Made by a program: the position numbers and the translations under genes
The notes under the pieces: model-generated
What the model saw: only the letters and a program-made list of their open reading frames with translations
What the model was told of the DNA's origin: nothing
Database searches by the model: none
Part shown: positions 52,842 to 63,248 of the stretch, one piece after another
How positions within the stretch are numbered: position 1 is the stretch's first letter
Layout: every line of letters begins with the position of its first letter
Origin: Brugia malayi
Taxonomy: Eukaryota; Nematoda; Chromadorea; Rhabditida; Onchocercidae
DNA: 64,000 bases
Reading direction: 5' to 3'
NCBI RefSeq assembly: GCF_000002995.4
Contig: NW_025062475.1
Coordinates: 11,784,187-11,848,186, forward strand

Positions 52842-52973
52842 ACACCTAAATTTAAAACCCTTCGTGAATTATATAATATATACTTTCTCAGAATCCAACT
52901 GAATTGAATGTTTTTTCTTTTTTTTTTTTCACCAATTTTAGTTGTAATTGACGAAAGTTTGCGTTATTTATTC

Positions 52974-52975
52974 AG
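52974..52975 (+). promoter_or_regulatory. Candidate trans-splice acceptor next to MGCC protein start
   Basis: tttattcag ends one base before the ATG at 52977, typical of nematode spliced-leader addition sites. This also argues for that ATG rather than the upstream in-frame one at 52908, which would place a hydrophobic stretch ahead of the MGCC motif. Confidence 0.5.
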
Positions 52976-52976
52976 A

Positions 52977-54479
52977 ATGGGTTGTTGTTCGTCGATTATG
53001 TTCCATGATGAGGAGAAAGGATTGGAGGATCACTTGTTTCCATATCTTGATTATCAGGAACAACCGGATGATGAATATAAACAACTAGATACTGAAAATG
53101 ATCAAAAGGGTGATACAGCTGTGGAACATATATTTAAGAAAACAAAGTAAAACCAAATCAGATTAATAGTAAAAAATGACAATTTCTTAATTTTAAATTC
53201 ATCGTAACTAATTGAGCAAACAAGATTTCTTATCACTTTCATTTACAATAGCCAATTACATGTTTATGCTTGTGAAAGTTCATCGTCATTTTATTCGAAA
53301 TATTTTTGGTTTAATTTTTTTTTAATGAATAAGGCAATTTTAAAAGTTTGAAAGATATTGAATTAAATCCCAGTTACCACTATGATTGCTAAAATTCATT
53401 ATTAATGCACAAGATTTAACAATAATAATATGATCAAGTGTTCTGCATGACATCAGAAATAGCTGATAATGTAAACAGTGGGAGAATTCTTGAGCTACCG
53501 ATAGATCAATAAATCGATAGATTTAATCCTTAGGTATCGATTTATCGATCTTATATAGGAAATCGATTAGAATTTTTAAATCTCAACATGCTTTACCCTA
53601 ACTTGTACATGCCATTAGTGCATAATACAGAAATATCGTGATAAAATTTTATTAGGAAAGAAAAATTAATTCTCAATTACGTACGTAATATTTAAAATAA
53701 TAAAATGGAACTTTCTAAATGATTTTTTGTCATCCATGCAAACAATAAACAAACAACAGTCATAAAACTTTCATTAGATAATTATTTTGAATCATTTAAA
53801 TTTCATCATTTTTTTAAACTTAATTCGTGTCACAAAAAAACAAAATAAAAAAAATGATTTTTTTTTTTCTCAGAAAATAATGTTTTATTATAACTTAAGA
53901 GGAATTTATTTTAATTTTTAGAATGGTATATGGACAACCACCTAAAGATATGAGAAATATTCAAATCGATTGGAAAAAAGAATATCATATTGATTTTAAG
54001 AATCGACCATGCCCATATGATTTTCCAGCATTTGAAGGCGATAAACCACCTGATTACGATGAAAATGTCTTCTTTTTTTTTTAAAAAAAAATTGATTTCA
54101 AAATGAATCAAAACAGAAAGCAATGCAAATAAAATAAATAAAATAATTTGACCGTTTAGAATGAAAATTTTACACATTTTAAAATTTTCGATTTCAGAAA
54201 GAAGAAATGAATAAAGCCACTACTGTAGATAAAGGAGAATCAAAAATGGAGAGTGAGGAAAGAGAAGGAAAAGGAGGAAGGAAAAGAAAATCGAAGAGTA
54301 AAGGCAAAGATGGTTAGATTTAAATTTCATTTCAAATCAAATTTATTTCAATTAATTAATCAATCAATCTAATTGCAGGGAAAAAGAAGAATGTTAAGAA
54401 AGATAACAAAATGACTTCTAAAAAGCCGAAACGTTCAACTAATGAACTTGATCAATGTAGTCTTAGTGAAAAGGATTGA
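52977..54479 (+). CDS. Unrecognised acylation-motif protein with PPxY and Lys-rich tail
   Basis: I do not recognise this family. Four exons: 52977-53146, 53922-54066, 54198-54312 and 54379-54479; phases agree, 176 residues. The N-terminus MGCCSS carries Gly2 for myristoylation and Cys3/Cys4 for palmitoylation, as in lipid-anchored scaffolds, so a membrane-attached cytoplasmic protein is inferred. Residues 11-50 are acidic. Residues about 58-105 are Tyr/Pro-rich, with IQIDWKKEYHIDFKNRPCPY and a PPDY element (99-102) that fits a WW-domain PPxY ligand. Residues 106-176 are highly basic, with many Lys repeats (KRKSKSKGK). The MGCC start recalls LAMTOR1, but nothing downstream matches it. The exon 2 donor (AAT then GTCTTC) is weak; retaining that intron would end the protein a few residues later. 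The spliced-leader-like acceptor and clean phases support a real gene. Confidence 0.7.
53504..53550. repeat. 16-bp inverted repeat hairpin in intron
   Basis: gatcaataaatcgata (53504-53519) and tatcgatttatcgatc (53535-53550) are reverse complements with a single mismatch, around a 15-base loop. It lies in the first intron of the acylation-motif gene. The stem is built on repeated ATCGAT. Confidence 0.8.
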
Positions 54480-55362
54480 ACAAAAAGAAAGAAAAAAAGT
54501 TTAATAAAGTTTTTTTTTTTTTTTCATTTTATTTTAAAATTTCAATGGCTTACTGTTTCTAATGTATTTCATTTCAGAATCTTTTTCCATTGATTTAATT
54601 CTATAAAAATGCCCAGCATTCATTCAGAAAACTTTCAGCTAATACAAATTTGAAATTATAAATAATTTAGTTTGAACTTCATCAAAAAAAAAAAAAAGGA
54701 AAAAAGAAAGCCAAAATGTTATGAAAAATTTGCTATATCATTTCAAACTTAATTAATCTAAAATTATTTAGCTTACTGATTTTAAAGCAGACAAATTATT
54801 CATCTTCATAAACATAATTAGTTGATTTTTTTGTAGCAATAAGTGAATTAATTCAACAATTTTAGGAATTCCAGTTTCAGTCAAATAAGATTTTAATCTA
54901 ATGTTTAATTTTATCATATGTTATCTATATTTAAATTGATTAAATTATATTTAATTTTTTATTTAATCTAATCATCAAATTGTATACCCAAATATTTTGA
55001 AAATATTTAAGTTTTAAAATTGAAACTTTTCCTAAATGTTTAATTAGTGCTTTCATACACTTTTACTCGAACATATTTTATTTTTTATAATATACAATGT
55101 AAATAACGAATTGATAAAAAGAGCAAAAAAAAAAGGGAAAAAAAAAGAGAGCGCAAAATAAACAAAAACAAAGGAAACAAAAACATAAATGAAAAAGAAA
55201 AAAGAAAACAAAAGGAAAAGCCCCGCAACAGCAAATGTCATGTTTACGATATATACCATGTATCACACATTAATAATGACAATAATAGTAATAATAGTTA
55301 TAATCATAATAATAATATTAATAGTAGTAAAAATAATAATAATAGTAATAATAATAATGATA

Positions 55363-55405
<43 letters not shown>

Positions 55406-56987
55406 AACTACTAGAAGAAGTCCTAAAATTTATTGTTTTTAACTTTTCTTCAAAAAAGAAAAAGAAAAACTAACTAAACCTACTTACTAGTGTAATGTTA
55501 CGATATTTTCGTTTGATTGCTTAAAAAAATAATTTAATACTTTCATTTCTTCTTTCAAATTATTTTTATCAAATCGTTTTTTTTTTCTGCTTTTTGCTAT
55601 TAATATCGGCAAACTTTAGCTTAGAAAATAATTTAATCAATTTATATTACAGAATGCTATAGGTAAAATCAAACAATCTTAACCAGAATTGATTAATTAA
55701 AAATCATTAATTCAAAATTTTCAATAATTTAATTCAATCTAATTCACTGCTATTTTTTTTTTTTTTTTTTTTTAAATTCATCATCTCATTTAAGTCATTT
55801 ATTAAACAATCAAATAAAATGCGAAACATAAGTCCTATATAGGATAATTGCAATAACTGATTAAATAACCTGAAATCATGAAATGATCCGAGGTATTTGC
55901 CCTATGTGCAGGAATTTCTCGGTATCGTATCGAATCGCTCTGACTTTAACAAAAATCTTGAGTTTACAGTAATAAAATTTTTAATTTCTTCAAAAGCATA
56001 GTTGCAATCACTTTTTTTTTTTCTTTTTTTTATACAAATATTAGTCATAATTGCATGGCAAAAATTTTTTAACTAATTTTATTACTTTATTTGCTTTAAG
56101 TTTGTCTCTCAAAAATGTATTATCATTATTAGTATGTGCCAAAAATTAAAATTTAGAAAGAAAAAACAAAAATCACAAAAAGTTTCAATTTTTGTTTCTT
56201 AATAATTTCCAAAAAAAGAAAAAAGAAAATTTCCTTCATGATAATTGTATCATAGAAAGGAAAAGATATATCTAAGCGAATTTATAATCAAATTATCAAT
56301 AAATAAATAAATGGAGGTTGAAATTAGAAAGCAAAAAAGCAAAAATTAATAATTGTACAATTACAAGTCAAACTTATATTATCAGTTCTAACACCAATTC
56401 TGGTATACCTCTCTGACATATTTCCATTTACGTTTTAAAAAAAAAAAAAATTATTTTATTTGCTTAGAAAGTGCTTTTCAGATAAAATTGATAAAATTTG
56501 AAAAATTCGCTTTCTTCCCAAAATTCAATTTTTTTTTTTACTCTCTTTTTTTCTTCTTTTGCTTTTTATTTTTTAATTTATGTTTGAAATCATTCAAAAT
56601 CTTTTCAAATTCTATTCATATATTAATAGAATCATTTATAAAAAATATGTTAAAGAGAACAAATGAAAAATACAAAAAAAATATATATATATATATATAA
56701 TTATATAAAAAATTTTTGTTGAGATCTCTTTGTCGATGCACTCGTTAATATCGCCAATGATTGATTGCTTATTAGTGTCAAAGGTTATACATAACATATT
56801 GAAAAGTGATCAGTGCATTATTTTCATTATGCTTAGAATTAATTAATTAATTTTACAAATTTAAATTGACAGTATTTTTTCACCTAATCAAAGTATAAAT
56901 AACATTTTGCTATTAGCCGTAATAAGAGTGAAATTTTTGATTAATTTTTTTTTTTTTTATTTAAAACCTTTATCCCACTAATCCTTG
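54480..56987. other. Intergenic region before the Hox gene 3' end
   Basis: About 2.5 kb of AT-rich sequence between the acylation-motif gene and the convergent Hox gene. It holds an (ATA)n microsatellite (55264-55412), a (TA)n run near 56682-56699 and numerous T-runs. ORFs at 55053-55473 translate the microsatellite and A/T runs. No gene seen. Confidence 0.55.
55264..55412. repeat. (ATA)n-rich microsatellite
   Basis: Degenerate trinucleotide array with ataataatagtaat variants, becoming pure (AAT)n over about 55366-55404. Confidence 0.9.
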
Positions 56988-59306
56988 TCATGTTGATGGT
57001 ATCTGTTCATCGGCACTTTCATCACTTTCATTTACTGTTGTTACTTCACCTTTACATTCTTTTTTATGCTTCATTCGCCTATTCTGGAACCATATTTTCA
57101 CCTGAAATTAATTATTCAATTTTTAAAAGTTTTTTTTTTTTTTAAATCCTAAATTTTATATTAATTTCAAATCAATCAATTCATTTATTTTATCACTAAT
57201 TACTATTTCATATAAACAAACATTCGACAATCTTATTTAAAAGTTTTTTTTTTTTCTTTTTTGTCTTTAAGACAAAAGATTTTTATGATTAATATCCAAA
57301 AAAAAAAAAGGGAAATCAAGTCGGCAAAGAACAAAGAAAAGTTTATTCAGGGAGAAAAAAACGGAACGGGTGAAAAAAAAAAAAAAAAAAAAAAGAAAAC
57401 AGAGGCTCATGTTTAGTATAAATGAAAAGAATGTTCATTTTTGTCCTCGGGACAATTCCCTTCTTTTCTTGCTCTAATGGGACCACCCAGGTGATGCAAT
57501 AAATTAGGAAAACCCCATACCGGCGGATACATGCCGGTTTATTTTCATTACAAAGGGAATGAAATTCCGTTATATGATTAAATGAAACAAAAAAAAAAAA
57601 GAAATTTATTTTATAAATTTTGTTACGAAACTTTTTTTTATTCTGATATAAATATAATAATTTTGATAAGAGTTATTTCCTTCCCTTTTTCTTTCTTTCA
57701 AAACTAACTTTAGAAATGTAAAAAAATTACGGAGAGATTGTAAAGAAAGATAAAGTTTGAAAATTTTTGAAACTATAAAATTTTTTGTTAGCAAAATACT
57801 TTATCAAAGATTGGTGAAAATTTTTCCTAATATTGTCTTTTGAAATTGCATCATTTTCAAAAGTTAGTTTAACAAATCGAAATCAAAAAAATGACATTCA
57901 TTTCTAATTTTGATTTGACAATATTCGATTGATGTTAATATTATTAGGTGAAAATTTGATAAAATTTTAAGTATAATTAAAGATAAAAAAGATATATGCT
58001 TAATGCTCAAAATACGAATATTATAAATAATAATATATGTATCATAAAGTAACTTTTAAATCTATCATAATTTATAAAGTCATCTCATAACTTAATTATA
58101 ATATCTTAATTTGAGGCAATTTATAATACCACAATTTAAACTTGAATTTAAACAATTTAAACTTTCAAAGAAAGAAAACTTTTGCATTTATCGAAGTTTA
58201 CGTTTGCGGTAAGTATTTTACCTAACATTTGCATTACAAAATTATGGATCAGAGAATTGTAATTATACTGATTAATTGTTATAGTATCCAAGGTAATCTG
58301 GTTGTAGCAAAAATTAATTATTAATAAGAAATTTAATAAAAAACAGAGTGAGAGAAAGAAAGAGAAAAAAAAGAGAGGTGATAAAGAAAGAAAGAGATTT
58401 TTGTTTTAAAAGTGATACTTTAAAAATCATATGATCAAAATGTCGCAAAAAAAAAAAAAAAAAAACAATTTACTTTAAAAATTTCTAGGATATACAAATA
58501 TCATGATTAATTTTACTCATTTACAAGTATTCGTTGATGCAAAGAATTACCATCATTTAATTTCACATTTCACAAATACTAAAATAACATCCTCAAGATT
58601 TTGTTGATTAAAACACTAGCAGTAATATTTCAATTACTTGTCTACAATCAACCAATCACATTTCTGATACGTTAAAATAATTGAAAATAATACATTCTTT
58701 TAATGAGGTTCATTTTTTTTTTTCTTTTCTTTTCTTGATAACACTTCAACGTATCAAAAAATGATGTAAAAATTGTATTGCTTTCTCAGAAATCATCAAA
58801 ATTTCTCTTGTAACCGACCAAAATGATGATAATGATTGATGTGAAGTGTTTCTTTTTTTTTTTTTTTTCTTTTAAATCGTGAAATGAAACATAAATCACA
58901 TGTGAAACAACGGATGATCCTATTTTTGGCAAAAAAAAAAAAAAAAAGAAAAAAATAACTGCTTCACAGAATTCTGCAAATTATTGTCCACCTCATATCA
59001 TTAATTTAGTGCTAATTTAATTTTTAATATTTGTCAAGTATTTATCATGCTCTTCAATTCAATCTTTATATAATTTTAACAAATAATATTTAAGGGATGA
59101 ATTAGTTGCTAAGCTGATTTCAATGATACTTCAAATATTTCAAAGGTTGAAACAAACCTGCCGCTCAGATAATTGTAAACTTTCAGAAATTTCTTGTCGC
59201 CTTTTTCGCGTTAAATATTTATTATAGTGGAATTCTTTTTCAAGTTCCAACGTCTGATTTCTACTATATGTTTGTCGCGTCCTTTTTGATTCACCACCTT
59301 TACCAC
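56988..59306 (-). CDS. mab-5: mab-5-type Hox homeodomain protein, last two exons
   Basis: Antennapedia-class Hox transcription factor; in C. elegans mab-5 patterns the posterior body. Two minus-strand exons are certain: 59306-59158 and 57101-56988 (stop at 56990-56988). They encode a complete homeodomain, from [20 protein letters not shown] through [19 protein letters not shown] and ERQ to [15 protein letters not shown]. The acidic tail [20 protein letters not shown] resembles the end of C. elegans MAB-5. The RTRQTYSR arm and [14 protein letters not shown] helix 1-2 region favour mab-5 over lin-39 or egl-5. Helix 3 keeps Gln50, Asn51 and Arg53. A 2056-bp intron splits the homeobox between homeodomain positions 44 and 45. 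The first exon starts in phase 2, so at least one more upstream exon exists; no YPWM-type hexapeptide exon was found before the window's edge. Confidence 0.9.
57102..59157 (-). other. 2-kb homeobox intron with a GC-rich island
   Basis: AT-rich intron splitting the homeobox. It contains one markedly less AT-rich island at about 57395-57575 with several inverted repeats and a 39-codon minus-strand ORF (57532-57413). The ORF at 57606-57794 is low complexity. The rest shows A/T runs and nothing recognisable. Confidence 0.6.
57395..57575. other. Structured GC-rich island in Hox intron
   Basis: Perfect inverted repeats are ttgtcc-tcg-ggacaa (57441-57455), accggc-8-gccggt (57519-57538) and attccctt with aagggaat (about 57455-57462 and 57553-57560). 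On the minus strand 57532-57413 is an ORF of 39 codons beginning [17 protein letters not shown] and containing [10 protein letters not shown]; it is Pro- and Gly-rich, unlike random AT-rich translation. No splice signals tie it clearly to the Hox gene. It may be a regulatory element, a structured RNA, or a small exon or gene; function unknown. Confidence 0.4.
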
Positions 59307-61320
59307 CTGAAACATATAAACAAAGATTAATAATCATTTTAACAATTCATTACCGTAAATTATTCCGTAAAATATAATTATAACTAAAACATAAATGGCA
59401 ATCACATATAATATTATTTAACATAATGTTACATAATTCAATATAACCTTAAGAATAGCATAAGTGAGATTAGAGAAAAAAAAAATGAATATTTTTTGTA
59501 ATTTTAAAATACAATTCAAAAAACATAACGTTTTAATTTGCATTTTCAGTTTCAACAATCAGTTTTATCACCTTTTCACTTAATATTAATAAATTTTCTT
59601 GAATGCGAATGTTTTCTTTTGTCTTAATTTTACTAACTTAATAAATATATAAGATTTGGAAAAATTCAGAATTTTGAATTTGCCTGAGATTTTCATTAAT
59701 TTCACCATAACTAAAAACAAAAGTTGTATTTTAATCTTCTATGATGTTAACGTTCATTTTTGGAATAAGATTAATAGATAATTTAAGTGTAATATTGCTA
59801 TAACTTTTCTGTAGATTATATTTATAAATTTTTTTTTTTTTTGATATAAAAATAGAAAAAAAGAAAGAAGACAACACCGCTAGAACTGCACCAATTTTTA
59901 TATACTGATCATAACTAATGTAGAAAGGAGTACTGTAAACATGAATATAAAGGTATACTGTATGTGCCAAAATGTTACGGTACATATGAAGATAACGTTT
60001 TCTTTTTCGTTTTTTTGTTTTTGTATACCTTTCATAAAGAAATTTTGAAAACTTGTGCTTCTTAACCACTATCATCAGCCCAGTTCGTGATGAAGGAACG
60101 AATGAGCGGCTTTTGTCTTTGATGTGTAGCGGTGAAACTGTCAAAGCAATTTTCAAAATATCTGTTGATTTATATTGAAGGAATGATAAACCACTGAAAA
60201 ATGGAATGAAGATGCTGCTTTTTTGCAAAAAAAAAAGAAAAGGAACTTCTTTTTTTTTTAAAACGTTTTCGTTTTAATCATTCTTGAATTTCAATTGCTT
60301 TTTTTTTTTTGTTTCACATGCGATGAATAATTTTTGAAAACTTCACAGTTTTTTTGAAAAATTAAATCAAAGTACAATTAATATAAAAATTGCATTATCC
60401 CTGCATTCGAAAAGTCAAATTTTAATTTAAAATATCTAAATTTTTTGGAAAAAAATGGATGAGAAAAAATTTTTACAGCATAAAGCAAATTAATGTAGAT
60501 CAGATAAACTAGTAACTAACAATGGATAATATTGTAAGTATGAACAATTCCTCAATAGTTTTTGATGTAACATCACAAAAAAAAAAAAAAAAAAAAAAGA
60601 TATACTTAACTATACTTATGGTACATTAAACTTTTAATTCTAACTTACCATTATGCAATTTCTTGAAAATTTTCAATATTTTTTTTGCAGTTTACGGTAA
60701 TAGATAGAACAATACCTTTCAATACTAATAAGTTCTTATTTTAGAGTTTTTCTTTTTCTATCGTTTTTAGACAAGAAAAAAGTGAATAAATAAGGTGAAC
60801 AAAGTGTGAACAAATTAAAAAAAGAGTGGCGGACGTGATACAGCCTTTGTTTAATTTGTGTCATTGAAAATATTGTCATATCTAGAAATGATTTACTTGG
60901 CCAATTTCACTAAAACGAGTACTGCTCGAGGGTTGTAATGAAAGAGCAGCGGTAAAACTTCAAAGAATCGTAAAATGAAATATATTCTTCTCAAATAACA
61001 ACAAAATATTGTTACGTAAGCAAAACGAAGGAAAAAGTTGACGGAAGGATAAGAACAATAGCAGCAATACCAATAGCAATAATAATAGTAATATAATTAA
61101 TTAATTAATAATAATAACAATAAGAATAATTAATAATGACGGTGATAATAATAATAATAATAACAGTAATAATAATTAATAATGACGGTGATAATAATAA
61201 CAATAATAGTAATAATAATATTAACAATAAGAAAAATATTAATAAAAGCAACAATAACAACAGCTGCAGTGGAAAAAGTTCGAAAAAAAGTTACGTTTAA
61301 TTTATGTATTAAATATGTAC

Positions 61321-61345
61321 ATACACACACACACACACACACACA
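61321..61345. repeat. (CA)n microsatellite
   Basis: Run of acacac dinucleotides, about 12 units. A related short (CA)n lies near 62291-62305. Confidence 0.9.
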
Positions 61346-62220
61346 TGTATTTCGGAAGATAAAAAGGAGTTGTTATCATTTTCTTCATCAAAATCATTCA
61401 ACAACAACAATAACAACAACAATGGAAAGACGGAAAATTGATAATTTTCACCTGTCGCATTTTTGTAACTTTCAGTTTATGTACATAATGGTGGAGTAAT
61501 GATATGAGGGAATACTTTAAGATTACATACAGAGCAAAGATTATTCATGATGATAAAATTTCAAAAAATGAATAATTCTTGCAAGTATCTTCAGCACCAT
61601 TGTAATTATTTTTCGAAATTTGTCATTGACATTTAAGTGAAATATATTTATGGTAAAATGATCAGAATGCTAATATAAATGATAAGTTTATTAATTCATG
61701 TGTGTATCTCGTATTTTAACAGAAATTTGTTTAGTTGTAAATTTAATGCAATTATTTCAATAATAGATGTAACTGAAAACAACTCATATCAATATCCCAA
61801 TAATTTTTCATTAAGATTGAAAATACATTTAAATCGTTGTATTACTTTCCTGTTAATATTCACAATTTTAATCATGCAAAAATTTGAACAAAATTTAAAA
61901 TTTCCCTTTGTAATTTTAAAATATGTATATCTTCAATTGATCTTATAATAATCTTTCGTATAAACAAACAGAAAAATTGATAAAAGTGAAATTTGTTAGC
62001 TTTCTCTTTTTCATTTGAAATTTCATAAAATCATCAGAAAATTTTGCATTTAATTATTGATCAGTATTACACATTCATGAATAGCACAGCACCAAAACAC
62101 ACCCATTGATTTATACCCATCCATTCACCATATCACATAACTAAACTAACTACTACCACTACCACTACTACTACTGCTACTCTATCATTCGATCATCATC
62201 AAATGAGTTCCATACGAATA

Positions 62221-62274
62221 ATGCGCAAGCGGTACGACGTATTATCTATGCGCAAGCGGTACGACGTATTATCT
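62221..62274. repeat. Exact 27-bp tandem duplication, CpG-rich
   Basis: Two identical units, 62221-62247 and 62248-62274, each containing gcgcaagcggtacgacgta. Several CpG dinucleotides per unit stand out in this AT-rich region upstream of the homeobox exon. Confidence 0.95.
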
Positions 62275-63193
62275 ATCTATCTGCATTAGCAACACACACA
62301 CACACATACACACCTGCCTCTTTCCTACAGTATACCATTATTGAATGAAATGAATAGAAATACTACGATGACTCGATTCCATCATTTTATTAATTCAATT
62401 CAAACTATCTAACAAAAATGAGTAAAAATAAAAATCCCATTGCATTATCTGAAAAGAAAACAAAAATTTAAAAAGATGAAATAACTGTAGTGTTTAGAGA
62501 TGAAATAGAAAAGAATGTTATCATTTTAAACTTATCATCTTCATCTATTTTCTTTCAGTAGGAAGAAAAAGAAAACAAAGCAAACATAATTATTTCTAAC
62601 TATTATTTTGCAATCGATTTAAAAAATTCGGCATATAAAATAAAAAGGAAAAACTAAGAATGAGAAAAAGAAAGTAAACAAAAGTAAGTAAATAAATATG
62701 AGAGGTCAATTTAATTAAATAATAAGAGATCATATCTCTTGAAGCTTATGTTCCTTTTTTCTTTTTTTTTTTCATAATATCTGTAATAGACAAATGAAAA
62801 TTAATGATATCTGAAGTGAGTGCATTTATCATAAGCTAACTGTATCTGTAATAAATATAGGATAAGCTAGTTGGATATTATTTAATTATGAGTATATTAA
62901 GATAATCTGATAGCATTATGACTGCTTATTGATGTATCAAGAATAATTGACTTGCATTTAGATTGTTGGAAAAACTGTCAAAGAATTATGAGAATGATAA
63001 TATGATAACATATGACACATGAAATATTGTACAGTTTGATAAAGTTTATCTAAAATTAATGAACGAATTAAACAGTTGTAAGCAGTAAATTAAAATGGTA
63101 ACAAGTGTCACAAGTTGGGAATGAAACTCGTCTGAATAGTAGTTCTCACGGGTTTCTGTTGAATGTAAGAAATTTGATAAAATTTATAGTCAC

Positions 63194-63248
63194 CTATATT
63201 GGTAGCCTTTTGCTCTGCTGTTGCAAACTTTGAAATTAACGACTTTGT
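63194..63248 (-). CDS. Candidate upstream exon of the Hox gene
   Basis: A 55-base stretch bounded by ttag (63251-63249 side) and a strong AG|GTGACT donor, open in one frame: TKSLISKFATAEQKATNI plus one base. It ends in the phase (one leftover base, G) needed to join the homeobox exon at 59306, completing a Gly codon. The composition is less AT-rich than its surroundings. Evidence is limited to phase and splice signals; no family motif supports it. Confidence 0.25.

Larger units (their letters stand above)
52047..52976 (+). other. Intergenic region after TBCC
   Basis: About 930 bp with T-runs, including the TBCC 3' UTR, and a long imperfect hairpin at 52760-52841. No ORF of note. Confidence 0.5.

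Noticed and set aside
52908..52976. Upstream in-frame ATG for the MGCC protein
   Set aside because: It would add a T-run-encoded Phe stretch that includes the polypyrimidine/AG acceptor itself; the ATG at 52977 directly after the acceptor is more plausible.
55189..55473. Ile-rich plus-strand ORF
   Set aside because: Encoded by the (ATA)n microsatellite; no real protein signal.
59731..60228. 165-codon minus-strand ORF upstream of the homeobox exon
   Set aside because: Longest unassigned ORF, but it is a patchwork of Lys, Phe and Ile low-complexity sequence with no family motif and no splice phase linking it to the Hox gene.
61130..61499. ORFs on both strands over (AAT)n and (CA)n repeats
   Set aside because: Microsatellite translations only.
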